Part shown: one piece after another, positions 1-12,332 of the stretch
How positions within the stretch are numbered: the stretch's first letter is position 1
How the letters are laid out: each line of letters begins with the position of its first letter
Source: Didymodactylos carnosus
Taxonomy: Eukaryota > Rotifera > Eurotatoria > Philodinida > Philodinidae
Length of the DNA: 64,000 nt
Direction: 5' to 3'
Assembly: GCA_905250885.1 (NCBI GenBank)
Contig: CAJNOQ010000025.1
Span: forward strand, 1 to 64,000
Notes under the pieces: generated by a model
Told to the model about the DNA's origin: nothing
Seen by the model: only the letters and a program-made list of their open reading frames with translations
Database searches by the model: none
Made by a program: the position numbers and the translations under genes

Positions 1-385
1 AAAAATCATTAAAAACTCATGAAAAATATGCTCCTTTCAGATACAACAATATGATTTGGTATGTTCTCATCGACTTCCTGTTTTAAGATAGCAAGCCTAT
101 GTAATAAATAAATTCAAAATTTTATTTGGAAGTATATTTCCCATATAATTTATTAACTGTGGTGCAATTTCTATAGGAGCGGTGGCGGAGGGAAAAAAAC
201 GTGTAAAAAAACGTTGTGAATTTCATTCATCACATAGTAATTCTACTTAATTATATATATTAAATTAATCATGCAAAAATGTTACAAACAGGCAAAGAAG
301 CAATACAATCTGTCTAATCATCATTATGATTCTCATCATCAGTAGTTATATCCAAATCATGCAATTGTTAAACAACATCTAGGTA
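1..385 (+). repeat. Left arm of the long inverted repeat
   Basis: This arm reads as the reverse complement of 16287-16668. Identity is highest from 1 to about 345 and fades towards 385. It contains a GGAGCGGTGGCGGAGG stretch near 177 that is mirrored near 16480. Confidence 0.85.
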
Positions 386-587
386 ATTGTATGGTAAAAT
401 GACGCGACAGGATGCCTGTATTTAAAAAAGTCGATGTCATCATGAAGAAATGCTTAATTTGCTGAAGCTGGATGAATATCTTCATCAAAATTATGTTTTC
501 TTCTTTTTCTGGCTGTACATGATGATTACATTCTAGCTCAAAACGTATAGAATATAAATCAGGATTTACAAACCCGTACTTTATTAA

Positions 588-1005
588 GGGTACCTCCCCC
601 CTCTTTTTCACTTTGTTTCCAAATGTGGAGCACATCTGCGATTGAGCTGAAATTTATGCCAGAAATAGAACATCAAAAAAGAAAATCGATGTATTTTTGC
701 CCAGAATTTTCTGAGATGTTCTTATATGTGTTTTCTGGAAAACTCCGGTTTTCATCCAGTAACATTATGACCCCTCAAAAAATGGCTCAAATTTTTACCA
801 CAGATACTGCAGATCCTATCTCAGGTTGTAAATTTTTTTCCGAAAAATATGCTTTCCTTCTCGAGATATACGAAAAATGCTGAAAATCACGCAAAAAAAG
901 TCAAATTTTTTCAGTTTTTTTCACTGGCTTTCAGCATTTTTCGTATATCTCGAGAAGCATATTTTCCGGAAAATAAAATTTAGAACCCGAGATGGGGAGG
1001 TATCC
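588..1005. mobile_element. Small TTAA-flanked element with inverted repeats
   Basis: The sequence starts GGGTACCTCCCC and ends GGGGAGGTATCC, and each end abuts TTAA (584-587 and 1006-1009). A TTAA target duplication is typical of piggyBac-type elements, though their ends usually start with C. Inside is a second palindrome, 812-889 against 926-993, centred on TCTCGAGATATACG. The piece at 600-811 has no mirror partner and may be an insertion into the left arm. No coding capacity is visible. Confidence 0.5.
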
Positions 1006-1739
1006 TTAAATGTCTCTAATTTGGGTATATAACGCAGTTTTGTTAACATTTTTGCATTTTCAACTGAGATACCTAATTTAAAAAGTATTTCAGTTGGTAG
1101 GTAACTAATCATTAAATTCCCTCGCAAGAGAAATACCTCCGACGGCTCGTGATTTCACTCTAATTGGTTTATTCTGATCCGTGGGAAAACCTTCACATAG
1201 TTAGATGTACCGTCCTCCTGGATATATTTATGTGGCAACAGTTTGTGCCTGTTTCCACGTAAAAAAATGTCTTCTACAAGGGTACTTTTTTTCTATAGTG
1301 TATCCTGCTATAAATGCACTTTTCGAATGAAGCAAAAAAGAATTTGGATTCTACGGCCTAGAAACATCGTATACATCACATTGAAGAGTCTGTAACTATT
1401 CCAACTAATGCCTGCCGACGTCAACCCTTTGAGTTCAGATGACTGACACATCATTTAGTTTATATCAACTACTTTTAAACTCTACAGTGGTATATCAACA
1501 ATTGGATAAACAAGAAGCTCACCCGATCAACTTGAGTTAAATTAGTCTTGTCACTGCTGATAATTTCATGAAAAAGAAAGTTGATGATGACTATAACATT
1601 GTTATCAAAAGTCAAATTGCTCGTTTGTAACGAATTCATCTCACTCTGACTTTATCCTGCTTTTAACTTTTCTAAAGTCATTCCGATCACTGACTGATTA
1701 TGCTATATACACTGTAAGATTGGAAATTATTTATGAAAA

Positions 1740-2390
1740 ATGCTCGGCGAATTCCTAATAGTACCTATGGGAATTCCCCGAGGATTTTCCAGTTTATAGG
1801 AAATCGAATTTCCCACAATCCAAAAAATCGTCCTTGAATTTCCATAAATAATTTTCAAGAAAGTAGAAATTCCTTTTTGATTTTCTATAAACTACAAATT
1901 CCTTGGTGGGTCTGTACCGAGTGGTGGCGCGATCTGGTTGTATGAGGGTTGATCCCACTCATGCTTTTGAGGAAATTTCTTGTGAACGTCTCCGATTTTT
2001 GGACCTTCCTACGAAGACTTCGTGTCACCACTGTCTCTGTCTAAATCAAAATTCTTGCTGGTATAGACAGAATTGTGATCTAAAGTAGAAACTGTTAAAA
2101 TTGATTTCAGTGTAATATGAGTGTCTTTACGTGACGCTCTTATACCTACACTGATTGCAAAACAAAAAGATGAATAAGTATTTGGTCTAGAAATTCCTGG
2201 GCGACTTTCCACTTTCTAGAAAATCGCCGAGGATTTTCTAGTTTATAGAAAATCGCCGAGGATTTTCTAGTTTATAGAAAATCAACATTCCTCGAAAGCT
2301 GGAAATTCGTCGAGGAATTTCTATAAACTAGAAAATCCCCGGTGATTTTTTGGTCGATTTTCTATAAACTGGAAATTAATTTAAGATTAC
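1740..2390. repeat. Array of short palindromes of TTTTCTAGTTTATAGAAAA type
   Basis: About seven variants of a roughly 22-bp palindrome (GATTTTCTAGTTTATAGAAA and close forms) lie at 1780-1910 and 2185-2375. Two adjacent 31-bp units between about 2217 and 2281 are nearly identical. The middle part (1905-2180) lacks the motif and looks like a separate insertion. Confidence 0.65.
1905..2150 (+). repeat. Possible tRNA-derived SINE or decayed tRNA-like head
   Basis: Near 1915 the sequence TACCGAGTGGTGGCGCG resembles an A box. About 30 nt later GGGTTGATCCC resembles a B box, followed by CACTCATG, which can pair with the ATGAG before it. Order and spacing fit a tRNA-type RNA polymerase III promoter. 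No intact cloverleaf acceptor stem is evident and no second copy was seen in this window. Confidence 0.25.
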
Positions 2391-2548
2391 AATATACATA
2401 AGGTGCCGGCAATTCGAACTTCCAGTAAAATTTTGTTTTCGGCTTTATTATACATCATTCGATAGAGAATTTTACGCTGATTCAGAATATGTAACTTTTA
2501 ATTTTTCAGAGCTAGTTCTTCATGTCAAAAAATCGAAAAAATTCGAAA

Positions 2549-4272
2549 AATTTTCAAGATTAGCAGAAATAGTTCAAGAATTAGCATCGAGTTTTTTCCA
2601 GCTTCTGAAATTTCAGAAATTCAGAATTAGTCATTCCACGAATTCAGAATTAGTATCAAGTATTCAGAAATAAAAATCAAGCTTTTTCTTAATTCAAAGA
2701 ATTCAGAAATTGAATTCATCTTTTTCCAATTCGAGAAAGATCCAGAGCTCTCCTCCCCTCAGAAATGGTGATTTTCGGTCAAAAAATCGGTTTTCAGATA
2801 CGCACATGGAAAGATAGCCTGAAGTGTCGACTTTCAGAATCTTTATCGCTTTTAGTTACAAAAGTGGCTTTTTGTGGATTTTGAGCAAGTTTTCTAGAAG
2901 CCTCGAAGAACCGAGTCTTCAAATAATAGTTTTTTCCTAGATACTTATGTAATTAAAATTTTTCTGAGCACACAGATTTCTAGAGCAAAGGTTTCTGGCC
3001 AAAATAAGATCTTGCACAACTCCGTATGGTCTTGCATCAAAAAGTTACAGGCATTTCCACGGTAGTCCTAAAACTGAGCATTTTAAACAGCGTTTTCTCT
3101 ATATGAAAGTTATACCTGAAGTGTATCCCAAGATTTTTTAAAGCGGTTTGTCGTAGAGAGTTCATTCTATTTTTGTTTAAAAGAGCAAAAGAAACTACAT
3201 GAACTATCTGGCGTCGATTTTTGAATTAGGTCTTAGTTTTTTGTCAAACTAAGGATTTTTCGGATTTTGGAGGTTGTGGGTTGCCTGGAAAACCAATGAA
3301 GGCTTAATTGAAAAATCGGCGCACGTCAGTCCATGTAGTTAGGTGTCTGGTTTAAAATAAAACAAACCCGAACTCTCCAGCTGGAAATATATTAAAAAAT
3401 CTTGGGACACACTTCAGGGTCCTTTTTGGACCTTGATCTCCGGAAAACTCCTAAACCGTAAGACTTGAAGATAGAAAAATTTTTTTATTGCCGTAGCTCA
3501 TTGTGCCTAATATTTATGGAAAGTTTCATCAAGATCGGATGTACGGTGTCGGAGATAATTTCTGGAAGGGACCCCTTCAACAATTCAAGAATGCAGCAAT
3601 AACCATCAAGGATTTTTTTAATTCAAAGAATTCATAAACTCAAATCAACTGTTTCCAATTCGAGACAGATTCAAGAATTCAGAAATTGACCCAGACTTTT
3701 GAGTTTTTTCAATAGAAAGAATACAAAAATTCAAAAGTTGAAAATGTGACTTTTTTCAATTTCTTGAATTCGGAAAACCCAAAAGTTCTTTGAGTTTCTA
3801 TCGAATGCATAAGTTTTACATCAAAGACTAACAAACAGGAAGTCTCTTTGTAACCGTAGTGCGGTGTGAAGTGGAGTAGGACGATGAGAGTAGATCGTTA
3901 TCCAACATTGAATCGCACGCTACAGTCCACTCGATCCGCAAGTGGACACTTCAGGCTATCTTTCCATGTGCGTATCTCAAAACCGATTTTTTGACCGAAA
4001 ATCACCATTTCTGAGGGGAGGAGGGCTCTGAATCTTTCTCGAATTGGAAAAAGATGAATTCAGTTCCTGAATTCTTTGAATTAAGAAAAATCCTTGATGG
4101 TTCTTTCTGAATTCTTAAATTCTTGAATTAAGAAAAAGCTTGATTTTTATTTCTGAATACTTGATACTAATTCTGAATTCGTGGAATGACTAATTCTGAA
4201 TTTCTGAAATTTCAGAAGCTGGAAAAAAACTCGATACTAATTCTTGAACTATTTCTGCTAACCTTGAAAATT
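2549..4272. repeat. Nested foldback element
   Basis: The outer arms, about 2549-2830 and 3941-4272, are reverse complements, with some extra AATTCAAGAA-type units in the right arm. A second inverted pair, 3114-3240 against 3290-3420, sits inside. Both pairs contain a CCTGAAGTGT motif, so the inner palindrome may be a related element inserted in the outer one. No reading frame of note is present. Confidence 0.75.
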
Positions 4273-4714
4273 TTATCAATATAGAGTTCTATGAACTCGG
4301 CTGCCCCTTAATCAAAAAGTCGTAATTCTGCTCGTAATTCTCGATTTTATTGCCAAACTTATATATGGCTTTAAATTATGAAACAAAAAAAATTATACTA
4401 TGTAAAAATTATTTTTGTTCGCAAAACAAATTCGTTACTCCCGAGCTCCGCACACTTTTAACTAATTTCAAATTAAGATCAAAAAATCTTCAAAGGCGGT
4501 GGGTGGATGAAAGCGTCCGGAGTTTGGGCATGAACAAGCACATTCTATGTGCATCACGAAGTTATTTAGAACGTGTATCTATAGAACTCTAATTTCTTTT
4601 CATGTAAATCAACCCAATCCGTTCTACACATACACAAATGATAATTGTAACTGTAGCTTTTATTTCTTTCTATTTATCTTTTAGACGGAAGGACGCGTTT
4701 CACAAAAAACCCTA

Positions 4715-4812
4715 TGTCCTCTCAGTTCGTCCCAAATTGGCTTTGTAAGATCAAACAACATCAAAGGGGCGAGCAGGTGTGAGAGTGAGCAATTTGGGAC
4801 GGACTGAGAGTA
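4715..4812 (-). mobile_element. Short MITE, copy 1
   Basis: The ends are inverted repeats: CTCAGTTCGTCCCAAATTGG on the left, and AATTTGGGACGGACTGAG on the right. A second copy lies at 31918-32012 in the opposite orientation, with matching interior (CTCACTCTCACA, then GCCCCTTT, then CTTACAAAGC). Two copies sharing both ends and interior show a dispersed family of about 95 bp. The superfamily is not determined. Confidence 0.7.
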
Positions 4813-6499
4813 AACCGGATACAGGTTACAGAAAAGTTAAAATATTGCTAGAAAAGAGTTTCTCATGGATAAAAAATGATCTTAGGGCAGGCGCTGAAAG
4901 TGCTTCCAGCCCATTTTGTAAACATATCTAATTTTTTATGTGAAAAGATGACGTCAGATTTGCTACTCGATCGTGATCGCCAAATTGCGGGCAACAAAAA
5001 TGTAACTCGCTTGTATTAAACTTTTGCTTCGTGGCCCATTTATTCCATTATTAATTTTTTGAATACTAACCGATCTGCGTGATTTAGTTTTGCACGATCT
5101 ATTCGCTAACATACTTAAAAAATTAATTTTAACATTTAGAATGAAAAACTAAGTTAAATTAAAATAAAATATTAGTAAGGGCTTCTGTAAAACTCGTAGA
5201 AAACCAGAATTACGTCATATGCAAACGTTTACAAACCCCTATGTTCGTTTAGTTTTTGATTCTCTATTGAATGACGTCTTTAAAAACTTATAGCACTTAC
5301 CTGTGCTGGATTATTTAAATTTTAAAAGAAGTGAAATTTTGAAAAATTTTAATTTTAATTAGACATTTTAACTTTACGCTAAAGACCTGAAATTTTTTTC
5401 ACAATGTAGTCCATTCTGTTCTGAATACGATGGTCATCTCAAAAATCTTGAAATTTTTCTGGAAAAAAGTTTTTGTGTATCCAGGTATGCCAAAATCCAT
5501 GGGTTTCTAATCTTCATGCGTCTTGGAAAAAAACTAAGTGAGTCAAATAAAAGAGCATATTTCAAAACTCTTACAGCCTGAGTTTTAGCTCAATAGGAAG
5601 TCGCATGTAAAAGCTGGCCTAGGCGTATTTCTCATGTAACATGCCTATTGTCTTCGAAACATTTTTTTATATAACACCCTATAAAAGAGCTTATAGATCA
5701 CATCCTAAAAAAACACGTGACTTCCCTTAAGTAACTTATTACAAAAAGTGTCTTACATTGAACTTTCAGGTGTCTCAAAAATAAAATGTCTCTTACACGT
5801 CTTGTTTTTTGTTGCTATAAACAGATAGATCAAAGACATTAAGTAGACACATAAGCAAAGAAGTCGTTTACAAGATGCATTATCCGCCATAGTTGAGTGC
5901 CATATCTCCGACAGTAACAAGCAATAAGTGACCGTTCTCTATAATTATTTTCTATACAAGACGGAATATAAAACAACTAGCAAAAAAAGAGAAAAATGTA
6001 ATAATGATGCAATAAAAAATATTTCTTACTTTTGCAAGTGCTATTATTTAGTATAAATTAACGAAAAAATACGAAGAAAACAAAGACCATAAGTATATGG
6101 ATGTGCTGTTTCATTATAAACGGATAATGATACTAAACAGATTAATAAATAAAAACATGCATAAGTAAATAAATAAAAAATGAGTGAAATAAAAACGCTT
6201 CTTTCTTTAAAATAGCTTTCAAATGATTTGTGACTTACAGTATTATATTCTCTATTAGTTATTAGTCTTGTAGAACCGGAACCGACTGTCATTCATATTC
6301 TCATTTTAGTCTTTTTTTTATAGAGAGAAAATTTGAGAGGAAATTATACAGGAAATTTCACCACACGTTGATATGTTCAAGCGTTCTAAATATTCATTCA
6401 GAAGCATATCGCTTAGAAAATTACGAGACTATTGTAGAAGAATCAATCATGGATAATCCCAAATAAGCTTAACAATAATATATAATACGGTTCTGATAT

Positions 6500-6665
6500 T
6501 TAAACTCGACTTGTTTGTACTCAATTAATTTTGTTTTACAACAGCTTTTTTCATTACAGAACGTATATTCTCAACTGTGTTGAGAAAGAAGTTACAGAAC
6601 GGCACCCTCGAGGACTGCGCGCGTAGTAAGAGCTAGTTTAAGTTTCCAAAACTTAAGCTTTTCTG
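6500..6665. repeat. Dispersed palindromic repeat, copy 1
   Basis: It carries TTAAACTCGACTTGTTTG at its left and a GCGCGCGTAGTAAGA core. The same pieces recur at 60215-60380 and 60505-60620. The core here is inverted relative to the outer motif, as expected of a foldback element whose interior has flipped. Confidence 0.6.
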
Positions 6666-7420
6666 TAACGGAAAAAGCGATAGTAAAATAACATGCATTT
6701 AGCATGTAATACACCATTTTTCACTAATTTTAGAAAAATTTCATTATTTACTAAAAAATAGAAAAATCGACTTTTTAGAATTTAATTCCACATTGTTTAG
6801 AGTGAAACATCCATTTTACGTATAGAAAAACGTATTTTAACTGAGTCGGACACTTTATTTTGGTCATCGACTGACCAAAACTTACGCAAGACTTACGCAA
6901 ATGAAGTACATTTCTACAACAATCTTTCCAGTAGCTTTCATGCTCGTAATAGTAATATTCGATTAGATATAGATCGATGAAATTTACTTTGATATTTCAA
7001 GAAAAATTTCGATTTTCCTGGAATGTACTATATGTGAAGAGTTTTTCAAAACTTTTGAAATTCTCAACTATGCAATATTGTTCATAGTTTTCTGCTAAGC
7101 ACGTCGATAAATAAAATTGTGAGAAAGTTCGTGAAATGACAATTGATCTTATCACCCCACCTCCTTTAAAAAACGGAGATAACAGGATGTACTCAATGTA
7201 AGCTTAACAATATACACTTTATCCAAAATCATTGAATCTGGAAGGTAACGGAAAGTCGGATGTACTTTAACATTCATTACAAATAATGGTTTCCCATTCT
7301 TTGACCGTAAACAACAATTCATAATCGTCAGGAATATTATTTATTTGGTATCTTACCTGTTTTAGGTCTTGCTGTCGATTCTGTATGTTTTTTTATATGC
7401 GCATAAAAACAAAAAAGGGG

Positions 7421-7565
7421 TAATAGTAAAACATGAAGACACCCACAGACAGCACACAGACATCCATGGATGTCTGTGTAGCTGCCTGTCTAGCTGTCTG
7501 TGGATGTCTGTGGATGTGTGTGTGCTGTCTGTAAGTGTCTGTGGGTGTCTTCATGTTTTATTACT
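7421..7565. repeat. Hairpin with (TG)CTGTCTG-type repeats
   Basis: The left side reads AGTAAAACATGAAGACACCC and the right side is its near-perfect reverse complement. The interior is built from GGATGTCTGTG units. The whole segment can fold into one long hairpin. Its translation is low in information and is not a gene. Confidence 0.75.
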
Positions 7566-7936
7566 GTCCACAAAAAAGACGAGATCTAATCACCTATCAG
7601 TAATGGCAAATTTCTACTTTCCTATGGTTTATAAGCGCGGGTCATTCTACGAAAGAAAATTTATTTTCTAGTTTTCTGTCATTCTGTTACTGTTGATAAT
7701 GACCGAATAAAGGTCGAAATATTTAAATTAGCTACGTTAAAGTTCAAAACTGACGTGAATTAGTGTTCTTTTATAATGCTGGTATTAAGTCAAAGAAATA
7801 CGCGGAAGAAATGCAGATTCTCTATCCAAAAATGCTGTTCTTCTAGCATAGCCAACACTAATCTATTGCTTAACTAACCATTACTATATTAAAAATAAGG
7901 GTATGTATTTGTTTTATCACCAAAAAAGATTGTTTA

Positions 7937-8166
7937 GATCATCAAATTTCTTTCTATCGAAATGATCAAAAAATTACACTTTTGATCACTAAATCAATTA
8001 AAGAAAATATATACAATAAGAATATATATATAGCTACTCATTAATTGGTAATCATTGGTAATTAATTGCTATATATTCTTCTGGTATATATTTTCTTTAA
8101 TTGATTTGATGTTCAAAAGTGTAATTTTTTGGTAATCATTTCGATAGACAGAAATTTGGTGATCAA
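7937..8166. repeat. Palindrome of about 230 bp
   Basis: Left-arm TCGAAATGATCAAAAAATTA and the following TCAATTAAAGAAAATATATA are mirrored on the right side with a few differences. The short centre is at about 8045. Confidence 0.75.
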
Positions 8167-8349
8167 AATACATTTTCTTCTAAAAATAATATTTCCAACA
8201 AAATTCTGTTCAAGAGAAATTCTAGTGATACTCTTTCTAAAACATTTTTGGACACTTTCTGCACATCCTGTTTTAATGTAAAATAGTTCATTTTGTAGAG
8301 AACTAACTTCTCTACAAGTTGGACTACTGCAATTTTTACTCTTTAATAT

Positions 8350-8580
8350 CGTGTGCAGAGCAAACATTTCTGAAGAAAATGATACATCTCCGAGCTCTTT
8401 ACGACATTTTTTCGTGAAACAACAGTCAATTTACGGTAGGACCTAAGGCCGTACCTTTCTTGTTTTTCCGTGGGTTCTGCTGGTATGGCATCTTCCGTAA
8501 GCTGACTGTTGTTTCACGAAAAAATGTCGTATAGAGCTCCGAGATGGATCATTTTCTTCAGAAATGTTTGCTCTATACGA
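8350..8580. repeat. Palindrome of about 230 bp
   Basis: Arms at 8350-8435 and 8490-8580 are reverse complements and include TTTCGTGAAACAACAGTC and its mirror. They read AGCAAACATTTCTGAAGAAA at one edge and its mirror at the other. No coding content. Confidence 0.8.
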
Positions 8581-9532
8581 TCGAGCTATTTGCAAAGCAT
8601 TTCTAGATTGAACTCGGGGACTTGATTCTCTGAGATCTTGGTTTGCCAGAGACTCTGGTTTCACAAGTGATCATAGAACCTTTGTATACAACACATCCGA
8701 TCGGAAATTCTTTCAGCTGTTCAAACCTTTTTTTGAATTTGTTCTATTATGGTCACCGAAAAAATGAAAAATAAAGGCGGCAAATAAATTATGGGCCCAC
8801 TGTCGGTTTAAGCGGCGAAGTATTTAATACATAAAAACGGCTGCGAAGCTTCGTTAGGTTTCCTATTAGCACATTTTGTAGAGTTTTCCAAGGCGCATCG
8901 AATAAGGTATGAATGATTAGGGATTTCTATCTGTGTACGAAACTATAATCATTTTTGTCTGCCACCGCGGGTAAAATCGAGATGCCCGTTTAATCACGCA
9001 TGTTTTCGTGTATAAGATTCTATTAAGAACATCGGGCTTTCAGAGAAAAATGAATAAATACGGTCGAACAGACTTTTTAATGATTAAAAACTTCAGCATA
9101 TGGTAGCCTACAACCAACTTTCAAGGCGCAGAAAAATTACAAATTAAATAATGAACGGTTTCTGATCAGTTTCAGTCGTTATCTTCTCAAAAATATATAG
9201 TGCGATTTTCTTGTAGAAACCGACCGTCGTCCTTTACTGTATCTGTACAATCTCTCACTTAACAAAGAAAGCATGTAATTTTAATCTCTGGTCACTCTCT
9301 TATCAGAAATAGAGAGAAAAGAGAAGAGGGAAGCTGAATTAACTTTAGAAAAGTCATAGTCCTGATACTACTTCAGCTAAAATATTTATATTTGGGTTAG
9401 TTGATCAATTTCGTACTAATTTTCAGCATCAAACTTCAAAGTTCGTTGAAAAATCGAATTTTCACTGTTTTAATAAAATCACACTGTGTGAAATAATAGT
9501 TGAATGACATATATTTTTGTTATATGAATTCG

Positions 9533-11254
9533 TTTGTTGAATTCGCCACACCTGATCGAAAACCTCAATGCTTACGGATGATGTATAATTTCAAAGCAGC
9601 TAACTGGATCATATACAAAGCTGCTTTGAATAAATTACTGGCCGAATGGGATTCAAGAAAAACTATAACAACAAAAGAAGACATAGACGAATACAACAAT
9701 TTCATTACAAACTGTATTGTCACAGCATCAAGACTGGTTATTCCACCAGCTGAAAAAATAATAAAACATATGAAACCAAGCGAACGCACAAAAAAACTCC
9801 TCCATAATAAGCAGCAGATATTTCGACAATGGAAAAAACACAAGACAGAAGACACAAAAAATGATTATTACAAATATAACTTTATTAAACAATTCAATAC
9901 GTCATGATAAATTGGAGAGTTTCAACCAACTCATGAAACCACTTATAAAATTAAAAATAAACTCAGGAAAAGTATGCAACACAGTGAAAACATTCCACAA
10001 CAAGCGTACAAAACAAAACTACGCAAGTATTATCAAATACCATAACCAAACTGCTGGTACAGATCGAGAAAAATTGGAACTATTTGGGGCGTACTTTGAA
10101 CAAGAAGTTTATCACAGAAAACCCGATACCATACCGTTTCATCACCACGTTAAACATGCACGCGGACAATTATTGAAAAAAAGACACTCGGTTCTAATAT
10201 TTTTTGATATCAAACAAGCATTTGGCAGTGTAGCACATGAACATCTCATATACAAGCTCTTTGATTTAAATCTCCCACAATATTTAATTAAATGGATTAT
10301 TTCATTTCTAAACCATCGTATAGCTTGTGTTGAATTAGAAAATACACTGTCAAGGCCATTTGTATTGAGAAGTGGGACGCCACAAGGTTCCCCGCTTTCT
10401 CCTTTACTCTACATAATATTTACTGCAGATCCAATGAGTGGTCTACCAACTAGCTTACACTACGGACTTTTCGCAGGTGACACTTCGATTAGGGTCGACA
10501 GCAATACCATAACAACATTCAATAAACGTCTTCAAGAACCCGTAGATGCTTTCCAACACTTGGTCTACTCAATGGAAGCTAGAAATACAACCGATTAAGA
10601 TAGAAATGATACATTTTTCCCCACATCCACGGAAAAAATATAAGAATGCAGTCACGGTCAGAATCGGTGTAGCAATCATCAAACCACAAAAATCAGCTAA
10701 ATATCTTGGTATGATTTTCGATCATAAGCTCGACTAGAGACCGGACGAAAAGCACTTAGAAGGTAAAATACATAAAAGAATCAACATCCTCCGATATCTA
10801 GCAAATTCAACACCAGAACGAAATGACAAGATAATGATAAATCTTTTTAAATCACTAGTTAGAACAATATTGACACATGGTGAATCCGTTCTTCTCAATG
10901 CAAGCGATAACATCTGGACACGCTTACAGATACTACAAAATAAAAGTATCCGAGCTGTACTTGGAGTACCACATTATACTTCATCTGAATATATTTATGA
11001 ACAAAGTCAAATCACTAGACTTAAACAACATACAATTACACTAACAGAAAGAGCTATTGAATCTGCTCAACGATTTGAAGATGAAATCACAGAGGCAAAT
11101 CTCACTGCCATTTTAACACATGTACAAGAGTAAATATAACATCCATTACTACAAATCTACTGTAATTCTTTTTCTGCTTTAACGAGATCAGACGTTAGTC
11201 ATGCCCCATTTTGTCCGGGTCTTCAGGTTTTTTAAATAAACCTGTCTCCTCATT
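9533..11254 (+). pseudogene. 5'-truncated, decayed non-LTR retrotransposon (LINE)
   Basis: The fragment starts at the end of the endonuclease region (motif YNFKAANWIIYKAAL) and continues through the linker into reverse transcriptase. Visible RT motifs are FFDIKQAFGSV (motif A), SGTPQGSPLSPLLY (motif B) and FAGD in place of FADD (motif C), so the catalytic box is altered. Roughly 90 residues expected between ELFGAYF and motif A, containing the RPISL-type motifs, are missing. Two frameshifts (near 9880 and 10580) and one in-frame stop (10735-10737, after FDHKLD) break the frame. The C-terminal part runs to a stop at 11131-11133, and a short 3' tail ends near 11254 without poly(A). It inserted into the downstream flank of a U1 gene: the flank is continuous in the other U1 copies. 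Jockey/I-like by general layout; the clade is not certain. Confidence 0.85.
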
Positions 11255-11300
11255 TATCAGGGCACTACCATAAGCTTCGATTTCAAATGTTTGTTTGAAA

Positions 11301-11464
11301 GGAGACGCGCGTACGCATCTCCTGCGGAATAAATTTTCCAGCCGAGTAAGCCTCAATTTGAGAGCCTATCGCAAGTTTCAGATCCACCGATGTGCAATGG
11401 CAGGACCCTCGACCTGGGGGAAGAACATTGATGATCGTCCTTCACTCCTCTGGCAGGTAAGTAT
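11301..11464 (-). ncRNA. U1 spliceosomal snRNA, copy 1
   Basis: Read on the minus strand, the RNA starts AUACUUACCUG, the U1 5' end that pairs with 5' splice sites. Next come a first hairpin with loop GAUCAUCAAU (U1-70K site region) and a second hairpin with CAUUGCAC (U1A/SNF-type loop). Then come CUUGCGAUAGG, a single-stranded AAAAUUUAUUCC where the Sm site belongs, and a terminal 9-bp hairpin capped by UACG. The length is 164 nt, the same as human U1. It pairs recognised splice donors as part of the U1 snRNP. Its 5' end faces copy 2 across 532 bp. The U1 part appears identical to the other four copies. Its downstream flank is cut by a LINE. Confidence 0.93.
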
Positions 11465-11996
11465 GCTTATTCCATCGACGACTCCACCTTCTTATACTCC
11501 ACATAGCTACACAAATTGTGTGGTAAACACGGTGACTCATCATCTTTTCGTCGACCAGCGATGAGTCATCAAGAGAACACAATATGCATCATGTTTTGCT
11601 TTTCAAGTTTCATACAGTAGACCATCTTTCTCACTTCAGAACTCTTCTACCCACGTGTGTGTTAAGCTACTTCTTTTATATATCATTACAAGAATCAATA
11701 TGTCAAATGCATGATCTTAATAAAAACCGATCAATTCTTCAAGCATTTACGCTTACAGCTCCGTCTATTTAAAACTGACATATAAAAGAAATAGCGTAAC
11801 ACACGCGTGGATAGAAGAGTTCTGAAGTGAGAAAGATGGTCTACTGTATGAAACTTGAAAAGCAAAACATGATGCATATTGTGTTCTCTTGATGACTCAT
11901 CGCTGGTCGACGAAAAGATGATGAGTCACCGTGTTTACCACACAATTTGTGTAGCTATGTGGAGTATAAGAAGGTGGAGTCGTCGATGGAATAAGC

Positions 11997-12160
11997 ATAC
12001 TTACCTGCCAGAGGAGTGAAGGACGATCATCAATGTTCTTCCCCCAGGTCGAGGGTCCTGCCATTGCACATCGGTGGATCTGAAACTTGCGATAGGCTCT
12101 CAAATTGAGGCTTACTCGGCTGGAAAATTTATTCCGCAGGAGATGCGTACGCGCGTCTCC
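11997..12160 (+). ncRNA. U1 spliceosomal snRNA, copy 2
   Basis: Same 164-nt U1 sequence as copy 1, in opposite orientation, as the right arm of a palindrome. All landmarks are intact: the AUACUUACCUG start, the loop with CAUUGCAC, the Sm-site region AAAAUUUAUUCC and the terminal UACG hairpin. The conserved upstream block is present. Downstream, TTTCAAACAAACA follows at once, which is where a 3' box for RNA end formation would be expected. Confidence 0.94.
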
Positions 12161-12332
12161 TTTCAAACAAACATATGAAATCGAAGCTTATGATAGTGCC
12201 TTGATAAATGAGCTATACGAGTTCAACATAACAAAAATATATGTCATTCAACTATTATTTCACACAGTGTGATTTTATTAAAACAGTGAAAATTTAATTT
12301 TTCAACGAACTTTGAAGTTTGATGCTGAAAAT

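Larger units (their letters stand above)
4820..9423. other. Gene-free stretch with scattered repeats
   Basis: Apart from the palindromes listed at 6500, 7421, 7937 and 8350, I see only AT-rich sequence with short reading frames that lack splice-compatible neighbours or recognisable motifs. Confidence 0.5.
9424..12332. repeat. Palindromic U1 gene pair interrupted by a LINE
   Basis: The right arm (about 11820-12332) holds a U1 gene on the plus strand with its upstream and downstream flanks. The left arm holds the same sequence inverted, split into 11254-11670 and 9424-9532 by a LINE fragment. The two U1 genes point away from each other, with their 5' flanks meeting across an unpaired spacer of about 150 bp. 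Flanking pieces near 9257-9370 recur beside the fifth U1 copy at 49085-49165 and 49700-49742. Confidence 0.85.

Noticed and set aside
7369-7671. A 100-codon frame rich in Cys, Ser and Leu
   Set aside because: It runs through a hairpin of simple CTGTCTG repeats.
11295-11564. An 89-codon open frame (MKGDARTHLLRNKF...) repeated at 11295, 11897, 17019, 21385 and 49214
   Set aside because: It is the antisense of the U1 snRNA gene and its upstream block. Conservation is explained by the RNA, and the frame is on the wrong strand.
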